64,000 nt of DNA. Source: Amorphoplanes digitatis. Its GTDB lineage: Bacteria > Actinomycetota > Actinomycetes > Mycobacteriales > Micromonosporaceae. The stretch is from assembly GCF_014205335.1 (NCBI RefSeq), contig NZ_JACHNH010000001.1, forward strand, positions 3,838,501 to 3,902,500, written 5' to 3'. This document shows positions 17,570 through 27,004 of the stretch, piece by piece. The first letter of the stretch is position 1. Every line of letters starts with the position of its first letter. Under the pieces are notes generated by a model. The model saw only the letters and a list, made by a program, of their open reading frames with translations. It had not been told where the DNA came from and ran no database searches. Made by a program: the position numbers and the translations under genes.

Positions 17570-19158
17570 TGACTGCTCTTCTCGAGCGGGAGACCGCCCC
17601 GGACGAGGCCCGCCAGCCCGTCCGGGGCGGTATCACCGGCACCCTCTTCAAGGTCGTCCTGCTCGGGCTGGTCGCCGGGATCGCCGTCTGGGCGGCGTTC
17701 CCGCTGATCGCCGACGGGGCCTGGCTCGGCCTGGCGATCCTGCTGGCCACCACCGCCGGACTCTTCTACCTGTACCTGACGCCCCGGCACGTGCCGCTGA
17801 AGTACCTCGTGCCCGGCACGCTCTTCCTCGTCGTGTTCCAGCTCTTCCCCGTGCTGTACACGGCGGCGACCGCCTTCACGAACTTCGGCGACGGGCACCG
17901 CGGCGACAAACAGGACGCCGTCGTGGCCATCCAGACCTCGTCGGTCATCCGTGTGCCGGGCTCCATCGAGTACGCGCTGACGGTGGCCACCACCGGCGAC
18001 CCGGCCACCGGCCCGCTCACGTTCCTGGTCACCGACCCGGCCACCCGCACGGTCTCGGCCGGCACCCTCGACGGCCTGGAGCCGCTGCCGGCCGGCGCCG
18101 CAACGGTGAACGCCTCCGGGCGGGTCACCGCCGCGGCCGGCTACACCGTGCTCAACGGCGGGCAGGCCAGCGCGCGCAGCCAGGAGATCACCGACCTGGC
18201 CGTGCCGACCGCCGGCGGCGCGATCCGGTCGCAGGGCCTGTCCCGGGCGTACGAGGGCAAGGCCGCCCGGGCGTACGACGCGGTCTGCGACTGCATCCGG
18301 GACACGGCCACCGGCAAGACCTGGGCCGCCGACGAGGAGATCGGCGCGTTCGTCGCCGCCGACGGCGAGCGCCTGGCGCAGGGCTGGCGGGTCGGCGTCG
18401 GGCTGAGCAACTTCACCCGGCTGCTCAGCGACTCGGCGATCTCCGGCCCGTTCGCCACCACGCTGGTCTGGAACCTGTTCTTCGCGATCGCGTCGACGGG
18501 CGGGACGTTCGTGCTGGGCCTGGCCTGCGCGCTGGCCATGCACACGCCGCGGATGCGCGGCCGCGGCGTCTACCGGCTGCTGCTGGTGCTGCCGTACGCG
18601 ATGCCGTCGTTCGCGATGCTGCTGGTCTGGCGCGACATGTTCAACACGGACTTCGGCCTGATCAACAACCTGTTCGGCCTGGAGGTGGACTGGTTCGGCA
18701 CGCCCGGGGCGGCGCGGGTCGCGGTGATCCTGGTGCAGCTGTGGCTGGGCTACCCGTACATGTTCCTGGTCGCCACCGGCGCGCTTCAGGCGATCCCGGC
18801 CGAGCTGTCCGAGGCGTCCCGGCTCGACGGCGCGTCGCCGTGGCAGTCGCTGCGGCAGGTCACCCTGCCGCTGCTGATGATCGCCCTGACGCCGTTGCTG
18901 ATCTCGTCGTTCGCGTACAACTTCAACAACTTCAACGCGATCTACCTGACCACCGAGGGCGCGCCGTTCCCGGTGGACAACCCGTTGAACGGCGCGACGG
19001 ACCTGCTGATCACGTACACCTACCGGCTGGCGTTCGGCGGCTCGGGCGCGCAGTACGGCTTCGCCGCGGCGGTGTCCATCTTCATCTTCCTGATCGTCGC
19101 GATCATCTCCATCGTCAGCTTCCGGCGTACCCGGGCGCAGGAAGAGGTCTATTCATGA
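17569..19158 (+). CDS. malF: Maltose/maltodextrin ABC permease MalF
   Basis: A 529-residue permease, longer than typical CUT1 subunits because it has an extra N-terminal membrane pair and a large extracytoplasmic insert (about residues 105-275), as in enteric MalF. The EAA loop (ELSEASRLDGASPWQSLRQV) lies near residue 410. The ATG at 17569 overlaps the malE stop (TAATG). The insert probably contacts the binding lipoprotein. No dedicated ATPase follows, so energising is probably by a shared MsmK/SugC-type ATPase. Confidence 0.9.
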   Translation: MTALLERETAPDEARQPVRGGITGTLFKVVLLGLVAGIAVWAAFPLIADGAWLGLAILLATTAGLFYLYLTPRHVPLKYLVPGTLFLVVFQLFPVLYTAATAFTNFGDGHRGDKQDAVVAIQTSSVIRVPGSIEYALTVATTGDPATGPLTFLVTDPATRTVSAGTLDGLEPLPAGAATVNASGRVTAAAGYTVLNGGQASARSQEITDLAVPTAGGAIRSQGLSRAYEGKAARAYDAVCDCIRDTATGKTWAADEEIGAFVAADGERLAQGWRVGVGLSNFTRLLSDSAISGPFATTLVWNLFFAIASTGGTFVLGLACALAMHTPRMRGRGVYRLLLVLPYAMPSFAMLLVWRDMFNTDFGLINNLFGLEVDWFGTPGAARVAVILVQLWLGYPYMFLVATGALQAIPAELSEASRLDGASPWQSLRQVTLPLLMIALTPLLISSFAYNFNNFNAIYLTTEGAPFPVDNPLNGATDLLITYTYRLAFGGSGAQYGFAAAVSIFIFLIVAIISIVSFRRTRAQEEVYS

Positions 19159-20000
19159 GCCGATGGATCTCCCGGGTGGGTTGGCGGCACGGCGTCGCCG
19201 TGCTGGCCGTGCTCTTCTCGCTCTTCCCGATCGTCTTCGTGGTGTCGGCGGCGCTGAACCCGCAGGGCACGCTGTCGTCGACGACCGCGATACCGACTGG
19301 TGCGTCGACGGTCAACTTCAGCAACCTGCTGCACCAGACTCAGTTCACCACCTGGTTCGGCAACTCCGTGCTGATCGCGGGCGTCTCGGCGGCCGCGTCG
19401 GTGTTCCTGTCGGCGCTCGCGGCGTACGCGTTCAGCCGGATGCGCTTCCACGGCCGCCGGGTCGGCCTCATGGCGCTGCTGCTGATCCAGATGTTCCCGC
19501 AGTTCCTGGCGATCGTGGCGATCTTCCTGATGTTCTCGCGGATCACCGACCTGTGGCCGGCGATCGGCTTCAACCAGTCCTGGGGCCTGATCCTGCTCTA
19601 CCTGGGCGGGGCGCTGGGCGTGAACACCTGGCTGATGAAGGGCTTCTTCGACACGGTGCCCCGCGAGCTCGACGAGTCGGCCACCATGGACGGCGCGTCG
19701 CACGCGCAGACGTTCTTCCGGATTCTGCTGCCGCTGGTGGCGCCGATCCTGGCGGTGACCGGCCTGCTGGCCTTCATCGGCACGATCAACGAGTTCCTGA
19801 TCGCGAACGTCTTCCTGACCGACTCCGACGCCAAGACCCTCTCGGTGGGCATGTGGGGCCTGGTCGCGGGGGAGCGCAACAACAACTTCGGGATGTTCTG
19901 CGCGGCAACGCTGCTGACCGCGATCCCGACGGTGCTGGTCTTCCAGTTCCTCCAGCGCTTCATCGTCAACGGCCTGACCTCGGGCGCGGTCAAGGGCTGA
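19155..20000 (+). CDS. malG: Maltose/maltodextrin ABC permease MalG
   Basis: A 281-residue permease ending in the family-typical [10 protein letters not shown]. The EAA loop (ELDESATMDGASHAQTFFRI) lies mid-protein and there are six predicted membrane spans. The ATG overlaps the malF stop (ATGA), showing translational coupling. Its stop overlaps the end of the convergent oxidoreductase gene by 11 bases, leaving no room for a separate terminator. Confidence 0.9.
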   Translation: MSRWISRVGWRHGVAVLAVLFSLFPIVFVVSAALNPQGTLSSTTAIPTGASTVNFSNLLHQTQFTTWFGNSVLIAGVSAAASVFLSALAAYAFSRMRFHGRRVGLMALLLIQMFPQFLAIVAIFLMFSRITDLWPAIGFNQSWGLILLYLGGALGVNTWLMKGFFDTVPRELDESATMDGASHAQTFFRILLPLVAPILAVTGLLAFIGTINEFLIANVFLTDSDAKTLSVGMWGLVAGERNNNFGMFCAATLLTAIPTVLVFQFLQRFIVNGLTSGAVKG

Positions 20001-20955
20001 GCACGATCTTGCCGCGGGCGTGGTCCCGCTCGAGACGCCGGACCGCGTCCGCGGCCTCGCTCAGCGGGTAGGTCGCCTCGATCGCCGGGGTCACCGCGCC
20101 CCGCTCCACCAGCGCGGCGACCTCGGCGAGGTCCGCGGCGCTGTGCCGCACGACCAGGTTGCGCAGCCGATGGCGCACGAACGGCCCGGTGGCGAGAACG
20201 GTGAAGACGCGTGGCATCGGGCCGAGCACCGGCCCGCCGTTGCCCGTCGACGCGACGTAGACGCCCCGCGGCGTGAGGATTCGGCGCATCGCGCTCACCC
20301 GGTGGCCGCCGGCCAGGTCGATCACGGCGTCGAAACGGTCCGTGCCCCGGGTGACGTCCTCGCGGGCGTAGTCGATCACCCGGTCGGCGCCCAGCGAGCG
20401 GACCAGGTCGGCGTTGCGGGCGCTGCACACGCCGGTGACCCGCGCGCCGAGCATCCGGGCGAGCTGGACGGTGAACGTGCCGACCCCGCCCGAGGCGCCG
20501 TTGACGAGCAGCGTGCGGCCGGGCCCGGCATCGGCGGCGCGCACCGCCAGCAGTGCGGTGGTCGCCGCGATCGGCAGCGTCGCGGCCTGCTCGAACGTCA
20601 CCGCATCGGGCTTGCGGACCAGCCGCGCCGCCGGGCCGGCGACGAACTCGGCGAAGCAGCCCGCGGTGAGCTCGCCGAACACGTCGTCGCCGGCCTTCAG
20701 GTCGTCCACACCCGCGCCGACCGCCGCGACGGTGCCGGAGGCGGCGCGGCCGAGCACCGTCGCGCGGGGGCGCCGCAGGCCGAACGCCAGCCGCCCGACC
20801 CGGGGCGCGCCGTGCAGGGTGAACAGGTCGGCGTGGTTGATCGAGGCCGCGCGGACCCGGACGAGCACCTCGCCGGGGCGCGGCTCGGGCCGGTCGAGCT
20901 CGGTGCGGCGCAGCACGTCGGCCGTGCCGTACTCGTGGTAGGTGATGGCAAGCAT
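19990..20955 (-). CDS. Zinc-independent MDR oxidoreductase (quinone-reductase-like)
   Basis: A 321-residue medium-chain dehydrogenase/reductase. It has a GroES-like N-terminal part (GEVLVRVRAASINHADL) and a Rossmann domain with GASGGVGTFTVQLA (about residues 147-160). Structural zinc cysteines are absent, so it groups with NADPH:quinone reductase or enone-reductase-like enzymes. Substrate is unknown. It follows the membrane-protein gene by 9 bases on the same strand and may share the PadR-controlled transcript. Confidence 0.85.
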   Translation of the reverse strand: MLAITYHEYGTADVLRRTELDRPEPRPGEVLVRVRAASINHADLFTLHGAPRVGRLAFGLRRPRATVLGRAASGTVAAVGAGVDDLKAGDDVFGELTAGCFAEFVAGPAARLVRKPDAVTFEQAATLPIAATTALLAVRAADAGPGRTLLVNGASGGVGTFTVQLARMLGARVTGVCSARNADLVRSLGADRVIDYAREDVTRGTDRFDAVIDLAGGHRVSAMRRILTPRGVYVASTGNGGPVLGPMPRVFTVLATGPFVRHRLRNLVVRHSAADLAEVAALVERGAVTPAIEATYPLSEAADAVRRLERDHARGKIVLSP

Positions 20956-20964
20956 GATCGCTCC

Positions 20965-21906
20965 TCAGTGGAGTCGGGCCTGGCGGAACGATTCGGTGAC
21001 CGTGTGCAGGAGCGTGCCGATCGCGATAACGATCAGGCCGACGTTGATCCAGTTCGCCGCCTCCGCGGGCCAGCCCGCCGCCGCCACGAAGGCCGGGTTG
21101 ATCATGTGGTCGGTAGCGGCGGCCCAGATCAGGGTGACCGCGGCGGCGACGTTGACCAGCGCCCCGGCGATGGCGAGCGGCAGGGTCCAGCGGACGTAGT
21201 ACCGGACGAACGAGAAGGCCAGCGTCGCGGCGGCGAGCGTGAGGAAGACATACACGAAGCCGGTGTCCCACAGCCACGGGTCGAAGATGTTGATGGGCTC
21301 GCCGTTGGCGTCGGTCTCCGGGCTGACCACCGGCGCGAGCAGGACGAACGTGCTCACCAGGACCAGCGCCACCGACTCGGCGACCAGCTCGCCCCACCGC
21401 GCGCGCCGGCTCGGCGGCGGTGCGGGCAGCGAGTCGGGGGTCCAGGCCCGGTCCGGAAGCCGCAGCGCCGGGGTGCGCTCGATCATGGCGAACACGACCG
21501 TCGTCCAGAAGGCGATCTGGACGGCCGTGGTGAACGCGGCGCTCAGGGTGTCGCCGATGACGGTGAGCACCGGCAGTTCCTGGACGCCGTGGGTGAAGCC
21601 GACCACGCCGGCGACGGCCGGCACGACCGTGGCGAGCAGGGTGGTCAGCAGGCGGGTGTAGTCGAGGTACAGCCCGGGGCCGATGAGGTGCAGCGGCCGG
21701 TCGGCGTAGCCGGCGGCGAGCCGGGCCGGGTCGCCCAGCTCGGTGAGGGCGGCGACCTCCGCCTCGTCCGCGTCCGCGCCGGCGGCCAGCCGGTCGTCGA
21801 CGGCGTCGGCGATGGCGGCCCGCAGCTCGCGTTCGATGTCGGTGCGCTGCCGCGGCGGCAGGCGGCGCAGGGTGGTGTCGACGTAGCGGTCGGAAAGGCT
21901 GGTCAT
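20965..21906 (-). CDS. Permease-prefix-domain membrane protein, PadR-linked
   Basis: A 313-residue protein. The first 70 residues form a helical 'permease prefix' domain (RELRAAIADAVDDRL, TELGDPARLAAGYADRP), common in actinobacterial membrane proteins encoded beside PadR regulators. About six hydrophobic segments follow. The function of such proteins is not established; stress or efflux roles are often suggested. The start overlaps the padR stop by 4 bases, so the two are translated together. Confidence 0.75.
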   Translation of the reverse strand: MTSLSDRYVDTTLRRLPPRQRTDIERELRAAIADAVDDRLAAGADADEAEVAALTELGDPARLAAGYADRPLHLIGPGLYLDYTRLLTTLLATVVPAVAGVVGFTHGVQELPVLTVIGDTLSAAFTTAVQIAFWTTVVFAMIERTPALRLPDRAWTPDSLPAPPPSRRARWGELVAESVALVLVSTFVLLAPVVSPETDANGEPINIFDPWLWDTGFVYVFLTLAAATLAFSFVRYYVRWTLPLAIAGALVNVAAAVTLIWAAATDHMINPAFVAAAGWPAEAANWINVGLIVIAIGTLLHTVTESFRQARLH

Positions 21907-22238
21907 GACTCCCCCTTCAGGGTGCGCAGTGCGGTGTCGAGCTGATCCCAGTCGCGGCCCAGCGCGCCGGCGAGGGCGGTGCCGCGCTCGGTGGAGCGGT
22001 AGAACTTGCGCGGCCGGGCCTCGTCGGTGTTCCAGTCGCTGGTGAGCAGGCCCTGCTTCTCGAGGCGGCGCAGCAGCGGGTAGAGGGTGTTGGCGTCGAC
22101 GGCGAAGCCGTGCCGCTCCAGCAGGTCGAGCAGCGCGTAGCCGTAGTTGGGCCGCTCGAGGATGAGCAGGCAGGCCAGCACGACGGTCCCGCGCCGCAGC
22201 TCCTGCAGGTGCGTCGAGAGCAGTTCATCCTCAGGCAT
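21903..22238 (-). CDS. PadR-family transcriptional regulator
   Basis: A 111-residue winged-helix regulator. PNYGYALLDLL and TLYPLLRRLEKQGLL are the family's recognition-helix and wing signatures. The ATG at 22238 is the first in the PadR frame after a 16-bp perfect palindrome, and upstream in-frame sequence belongs to a larC shadow. It is probably an autorepressor that also controls the coupled membrane-protein gene. Confidence 0.88.
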   Translation of the reverse strand: MPEDELLSTHLQELRRGTVVLACLLILERPNYGYALLDLLERHGFAVDANTLYPLLRRLEKQGLLTSDWNTDEARPRKFYRSTERGTALAGALGRDWDQLDTALRTLKGES

Positions 22239-22241
22239 GAG

Positions 22242-22257
22242 ACACACTATAGTGTGT
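22242..22257. promoter_or_regulatory. PadR operator candidate
   Basis: ACACACTATAGTGTGT is a perfect 16-bp palindrome starting 3 bases upstream of the padR start codon. A related half ACACAATATAGT follows at 22261-22272. PadR proteins typically bind ATGT/ACAT-like dyads overlapping their own promoter, so autoregulation is likely. The spacing suggests a leaderless or very short-leader transcript. Confidence 0.65.
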
Positions 22258-22305
22258 GGCACACAATATAGTAACAGTGAAGGGTATCTGTCCTCCGGCG
22301 ACGCG

Positions 22306-23481
22306 TCAGTTCTTTGGCGCCGCCGATCCGGGAGTGAGGCCGGCGGCGGCCGCCGCGGCCAGGGCCTCGTGCAGCACCGCGTGCTCGGGGCGGCCGGTGC
22401 GGCGGGCCAGCGCGGCCACGTCCTCGAACTCCGGCATCGCCTGGGTGATGACGCCGTCCGCGTACCCGATCTTGATGGCGACCGTCCCACCCGCGAGCGT
22501 GACGTCGCGGGACGTACGGGGCAGCGCCGTCTTGCTCCGCCGGCCCTCCCGCACACCCAGCGTGCTGGTGTCCCGGAAGATCCTGGCCCGCAGCGCGGCG
22601 GCCCGGTCCGGGCGGCACAGCACCGTGAGCGTGTGCGCCGGCCGGCCCTTCTTCATCAGGATCGGCACCAGCCACGCGTCGTCGGCGCCGGCGGACAGCA
22701 GCCCGGCCAGTACGCCCGGCCACAGCCGCGGATCCAGGTCGTCCACGTTGGCCTCCAGCACTACCGCCTCCGCGGTGCCCGGCTCCGGCGCGCCGATCAC
22801 CACCCGCACGACGTTGGCCCGGCCCGGCGTGTCCCGGCCGCCCGCACCGACGCCGACCGCGTCGACCGTCATCGGCGGCAGGTCCTCGCACCGCGTGGCC
22901 AGCGCCCGGATCACCGCCAGGCCGGTCGGGGTGGCCAGCTCGTGGCCGCCCCCGCCGCTGACCCGCCAGCCCCGGGCCAGCTCCAGCACCGCCGGCGCGG
23001 GCACCGGCAGCTCGCCGTGCGCGGTGCGGACCCGGCCCGAGCCCAGCGCCACCTCGCCCGCGCTGACCGACGTCACGCCCAGATCCCGCAGGGCCGCGCA
23101 GACCCCGACGACGTCGGCGATCGAGTCGAGCGCGCCCACCTCGTGGAAGTGCACCTCCTCGGGCTCGGTGCCGTGCACCCGGGCCTCCGCGCCGGCCAGC
23201 CGCCCGAACACCGCCAGGGCGTCGTCGTTGCCCTCCAGCAGCGGCCGGATGTCACGCCAGGTCCGGTGCGGCGGCGCCGCCACCAGCGGATCCACGTCGG
23301 CCTTCAGCGCGCGCAGCCCGGCCCGGGTCACCTGCGTCACGGACAACGCGACCGAGCCGGGCAACACCTCGTCGATCGCGCGCCGCACCACCTCGAGCCC
23401 GGCGCCCGCGTCGAGCAGCGCGCCGAGCAGCATGTCACCGGCCACCCCGGCGGACGCGTCGATCCACGCGTGCCGGCTCAC
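22306..23481 (-). CDS. larC: Nickel-pincer cofactor nickel insertase LarC
   Basis: A 391-residue LarC (DUF111) protein, the CTP-dependent cyclometallase that inserts nickel into the pincer nucleotide cofactor. Family features are WIDASAGVAGDMLLGALLDAG at the N-terminus, the HFHEVGALDSI motif and C-terminal ILMKKGRPAH. In some lactobacilli larC is split by a frameshift; here it is one uninterrupted frame. The GTG at 23481 overlaps the larB stop (GTGA). It is the last gene of larE-larB-larC. Confidence 0.9.
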   Translation of the reverse strand: MSRHAWIDASAGVAGDMLLGALLDAGAGLEVVRRAIDEVLPGSVALSVTQVTRAGLRALKADVDPLVAAPPHRTWRDIRPLLEGNDDALAVFGRLAGAEARVHGTEPEEVHFHEVGALDSIADVVGVCAALRDLGVTSVSAGEVALGSGRVRTAHGELPVPAPAVLELARGWRVSGGGGHELATPTGLAVIRALATRCEDLPPMTVDAVGVGAGGRDTPGRANVVRVVIGAPEPGTAEAVVLEANVDDLDPRLWPGVLAGLLSAGADDAWLVPILMKKGRPAHTLTVLCRPDRAAALRARIFRDTSTLGVREGRRSKTALPRTSRDVTLAGGTVAIKIGYADGVITQAMPEFEDVAALARRTGRPEHAVLHEALAAAAAAGLTPGSAAPKN

Positions 23482-24140
23482 CGGGGAGCGGCGATCTGCG
23501 CGGCGAGGTGGCCGGCGCCGTACCCGTTGTCGATGTTGACCACCGCCACGCCCGGCGCGCACGCGTTGAGCATCGCCAGCAGCGCCGCGAGGCCCTCGAA
23601 CGCCGCGCCGTAGCCGACCGAGGTCGGCAGCGCGACGACCGGCGCGCTGACCAGCCCGGCGACCACGCTCGGCAGCGCGCCGTCCATGCCCGCGGCGACC
23701 ACGATCGCCCGGGCCGCCCGCAGCTCGTCGAGGTGGGACAGGACCCGGTGCAGGCCGGCGACGCCGACGTCCACGGTCAGCGACGCCTCGCGGCCCAGGT
23801 AGCGGGCCGTGAACAGGGCCTCCCGCGCGTACGGCAGGTCCGAGGTGCCGGCCGCCAGCACCACGACCCGGCCGCCCTCGGCCGGCGGAACCGCGGGCGG
23901 CCACGCGAGCAGCCCCGACTCCGGATCGTGGAACGCCGACGGGAGCACGTCGAGCACCGCCGCCGCGTGCGCGGGCGCGGCCCGGGTGAACAACGTGACC
24001 GCGCCGGGCCGGCCGGCGAGGGCGGCGGCGATGCCCGCCACCTGCGCCGAGGTCTTGCCCGCGCAGTAGACCGCCTCGGGGTAACCGCGACGGCGGGCCC
24101 GATCCAGATCGAGGTCCGCGTAGGACGACAGGTCAGCCAC
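23478..24140 (-). CDS. larB: Pyridinium-3,5-biscarboxylic acid mononucleotide synthase LarB
   Basis: LarB carboxylates and hydrolyses nicotinic acid adenine dinucleotide, the first step of nickel-pincer cofactor synthesis. The 220-residue protein has the N-terminal DLDLDRARRRGYPEAVYCAGKT segment split by the PurE-like C-terminal domain with VAAGMDGALPSVVAGLV and NIDNGYGAGH. I give GTG 24140, which overlaps the larE stop by 8 bases; a GTG at 24167 is an alternative, and neither has a clear ribosome-binding site. It is co-transcribed with larE and larC. Confidence 0.88.
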   Translation of the reverse strand: MADLSSYADLDLDRARRRGYPEAVYCAGKTSAQVAGIAAALAGRPGAVTLFTRAAPAHAAAVLDVLPSAFHDPESGLLAWPPAVPPAEGGRVVVLAAGTSDLPYAREALFTARYLGREASLTVDVGVAGLHRVLSHLDELRAARAIVVAAGMDGALPSVVAGLVSAPVVALPTSVGYGAAFEGLAALLAMLNACAPGVAVVNIDNGYGAGHLAAQIAAPR

Positions 24141-24936
24141 GCCGCACCAGCGGCAGGGTGAACGCACCGGACTGCACGCCCGCCACGTCGAGCGCCGCGA
24201 ACCGGAAGCCCGCCGCCAGCACGGCCGCGCGCAGCCGCGAGCGCAGCGGATCGCGGACCGCCCGCTCGAGATCGTCGGGCGGCAGCTCTATCCGCGCGAC
24301 GTCGCCGTGATGGCGTACCCGGAGATCACCGAAGCCCAGGCCGCGCAGCGCGGCCTCGGCCCGTTCGACCTGGGCCAGCTTCTCCGGGCTGACCGGCTCG
24401 AAATGCGGTATGCGCGAGGCCAGGCACGGCGCCGCCGGCTTGTCGGCGCAGGGCAGCCCGAACTCCCGGGCCAGGCGCCGGACCGCGGCCTTGTCCAGGC
24501 CCGCGTCCGCGAGCGGCCGCAGCACCCGGTGCGCCGCCGCGGCCCGCCCGCCGGGCCGGTCCGCGCGCCGCGCGTCGTCGGCATTCTCGCCGTAGGCGAC
24601 GGCGTCCAGCCGGTACGCGGTGACGACCTCGTCCGCGATCCGGGTGAACAACTCGTCCTTGCAGTGGAAACACCGGTCCGGCCCGTTCGCCCGGTACGCG
24701 TCCCGCTCGCCCTCGAACGTGTTCACCTCGGCCACGGCGACCCCGATGAACCGGGCCACCGCGTGCGCGCCCTCGCGCTCGTCCGCGGCCAGGCTCGGCG
24801 AGACCCCGAGGATCGCCACCACCCGATCCGGCCCGAGCTCCCGCACCGCCAGGGCGAGCAGCACCGAAGAGTCCACGCCACCGGAGAAGGCGACACCGAG
24901 CCGGCCGATGCCGGAGAAGAGGTCCATGGTGAACAT
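24133..24936 (-). CDS. larE: Pincer cofactor sulfur transferase LarE
   Basis: An ATP-pyrophosphatase-family sulfur insertase of about 267 residues. The P-loop AFSGGVDSSVLLA lies near the start. DRCFHCKDELF and a later PCLASR carry cysteines; the last matches the sacrificial cysteine position in single-cysteine LarE enzymes. Starts at ATG 24936 or 24927 are both possible. It is the first gene of the lar operon. No lactate racemase (larA) gene lies in this window, so the enzyme served by the cofactor is elsewhere or unknown. Confidence 0.88.
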   Translation of the reverse strand: MFTMDLFSGIGRLGVAFSGGVDSSVLLALAVRELGPDRVVAILGVSPSLAADEREGAHAVARFIGVAVAEVNTFEGERDAYRANGPDRCFHCKDELFTRIADEVVTAYRLDAVAYGENADDARRADRPGGRAAAAHRVLRPLADAGLDKAAVRRLAREFGLPCADKPAAPCLASRIPHFEPVSPEKLAQVERAEAALRGLGFGDLRVRHHGDVARIELPPDDLERAVRDPLRSRLRAAVLAAGFRFAALDVAGVQSGAFTLPLVRRG

Positions 24937-25126
24937 GTAAGAACCGGCGACGGCGGACTGGCAAGCATCTGCCGGACATCTGCCCCCAGGCCGGGACAAG
25001 CCCGACGAGGTATTGACAAGCCGAGCGGCTCGGCCGCCACCCGGATAGGCTGCCCCGGCGGCCCCGGGCCGCGCTCATCGACCGGCATCTACAGGCGCAT
25101 TCACAGGCGAGAGGCGGATCACCAGC

Positions 25127-26371
25127 ATGACGCCGGTTTCCAGCGATCGGTCGGCCACGGCCGAGGATCTGCGCCCGTTGTTCGGGGAGTCCTCGGTCGT
25201 CTTCGCGTCGCTGGCCGGCCCGGAGCACCTGGTGACGACGGCGAACCCCGCGTTCTTCGCCGCCATCGGTGCACGGCCCGGCGTTCCCGGAGCCCGGCTC
25301 GCGGACCTCGCGCCCGAACTGGCGGATCAGGGCCTCATCACCCGGCTCGATCAGGTCTTTCGCGCCGCGGATCCGGACACCGGCCGCTATGCCCGGGTCG
25401 TTCTCGGTGAGGCGTCCTTCGACTTCACCTACGAGCCGCGCCGCGATGCCGGCGGTGAGGTCACCGGCCTCCACCTGATCGGGGTGGAGACCACCCAGGT
25501 CGAGCACGCCCAGCGGTTGATGGCCGAGCATCGTGCGCTGCTGGAGCAGATCGCCCGTCAGGCGCCGCTGCCCGAGGTGCTGGACGGCATGGCCCGGTGC
25601 ATCGAGAACCTCGCCCCGCAGGAGGTGCTCGTCTCCGTTCTGCTGGCCGATCCCGACGGCCGGCATCTGCGCCACGGCGCGGCCCCCAGCCTGCCCGACT
25701 TCTACAACGAGGCGATCGACGGGATCGCCACCGGCGACGGCGTCGGGTCGTGCGGCACGGCCGCACACCGGCGGGAACCGGTGATCGTCACCGACATCGC
25801 CACCGACCCGTTCTGGGCCGACTTCCGGGACCTGGCGGGCCGGGCCGGGCTCGGCGCGTGCTGGTCCACGCCGATCCTGGCCCGCGACGGTGGCCTGCTG
25901 GGCACGTTCGCCATGTATCACCGTGCCCCGCGGGTACCGCAGGACGCCGACTTCGCCCTCGCCCGGGTCTTCGCCGACACCGCGGCCCTGGCGATCGAGC
26001 GCCACCACATCGAGCAGGCGAAGGCGGCCGCCGAGGCCCGCGCCAGGACGGCGCACGACGAGTTGGCCGAGGCGGTCCGTGCGGAGCGGGAGCTACGTGC
26101 CGAGGCCGAGCAGCGCGCCACCGCCGCGGCGGAGCTCGCCACCCAGATGCGCGCCGCCGCCGCGGCCCAGTCGGCCGTGCCACACCCGGAACGCTGCCAG
26201 CTCGGCGGCGCCGCCCGCTGCGCCGAACCGGCAGAGATCAAGGTCGCCGACTCCTGGGGCGACGCGGCCTGGGGCTGCGCCGCCCACGTCGAGGAAGCGA
26301 TCATCAACGTGCGCTCGGTGTTCATCGCCAGCGAAGCGCTGGGTGGCCTGGCCGCCTACGTCAACCGCTGA
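25127..26371 (+). CDS. PAS-GAF sensor protein with coiled coil and C-terminal Cys/His domain
   Basis: A 414-residue soluble protein with no output enzyme domain. A PAS domain spans about residues 15-125, a GAF domain about 133-290 (GDGVGSCGTAAHRREPVIV is typical of light/redox-sensor GAFs), then an Ala/Glu-rich coiled coil to about 345. The last 60 residues have C-x7-C-x18-C-x2-H spacing (from HPERC to CAAH), which could bind a metal. It resembles sensor modules of actinobacterial phosphatases or diguanylate cyclases that have lost or never had the effector. Signalling by protein-protein contact is inference. Confidence 0.75.
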   Translation: MTPVSSDRSATAEDLRPLFGESSVVFASLAGPEHLVTTANPAFFAAIGARPGVPGARLADLAPELADQGLITRLDQVFRAADPDTGRYARVVLGEASFDFTYEPRRDAGGEVTGLHLIGVETTQVEHAQRLMAEHRALLEQIARQAPLPEVLDGMARCIENLAPQEVLVSVLLADPDGRHLRHGAAPSLPDFYNEAIDGIATGDGVGSCGTAAHRREPVIVTDIATDPFWADFRDLAGRAGLGACWSTPILARDGGLLGTFAMYHRAPRVPQDADFALARVFADTAALAIERHHIEQAKAAAEARARTAHDELAEAVRAERELRAEAEQRATAAAELATQMRAAAAAQSAVPHPERCQLGGAARCAEPAEIKVADSWGDAAWGCAAHVEEAIINVRSVFIASEALGGLAAYVNR

Positions 26372-26415
26372 CAGCCGGTGCGCCGCGCCCATCATTGACC
26401 CCCTACGTTGGACGG

Positions 26416-26985
26416 ATGTCTGTGACTGTCGAAAGACTGGCCGGATACGGCGAGCGTGATTTTGACGCCGACCTGGCCCGATGGTTTCCTGACCGCTCCT
26501 TGGTCACGCTGAGCAACCAGATCCGCCCGGTCGCGCCGTTCCTGGAGAGACTGCCGGGAGATGCGGCGGCGGCGTTGGAAGGCTTCGACCGCAAGGTTCG
26601 GTCAGGCACCCTGCCAAGGGTTCTCGATGTCAGCGACGACTCGTACGGCTTCGAATTCGCCGCGAACGAATGCGACATTCTCGACAGCGACTACGAGACC
26701 GCCCTCACCGACGACGACGTGTGGTCGATCGGTTTCGACGGAGGCGGCAACTATTACGTGGTGCTGACCAATGGTCAGGTCGCGGTCTGGTTCCACGAGG
26801 AGCAGGTCATCGAGGCGGACACCAGGTTCGACAACCTGGACGTGTTCCTCTACGCGATCGTGCGATACGAGGCGGTCCGGGCGGGCGTTCTGAACCGTGC
26901 CGACGTCGAGGCCGACCTGCTCGCACTCGGCCAGCCGGGCATCGACCACCCGGACACCGGGCTGCTGGCCTACCTGCCGCGGTAG
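26416..26985 (+). CDS. SUKH/SMI1-KNR4-like protein
   Basis: A 189-residue acidic soluble protein. GFDGGGNYYVVLTNGQVAVW followed by FHEEQVI and the FDNLDVFLYAIVRYEAVR helix resemble the SUKH fold, whose members often act as immunity proteins against polymorphic toxins. The similarity is by pattern only. The ATG at 26416 is the first after a short gap from the PAS-GAF gene. No toxin gene is adjacent, so an immunity role is unproven. Confidence 0.6.
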   Translation: MSVTVERLAGYGERDFDADLARWFPDRSLVTLSNQIRPVAPFLERLPGDAAAALEGFDRKVRSGTLPRVLDVSDDSYGFEFAANECDILDSDYETALTDDDVWSIGFDGGGNYYVVLTNGQVAVWFHEEQVIEADTRFDNLDVFLYAIVRYEAVRAGVLNRADVEADLLALGQPGIDHPDTGLLAYLPR

Positions 26986-27004
26986 CCGAGGTCCGGCCGG
27001 TGGG

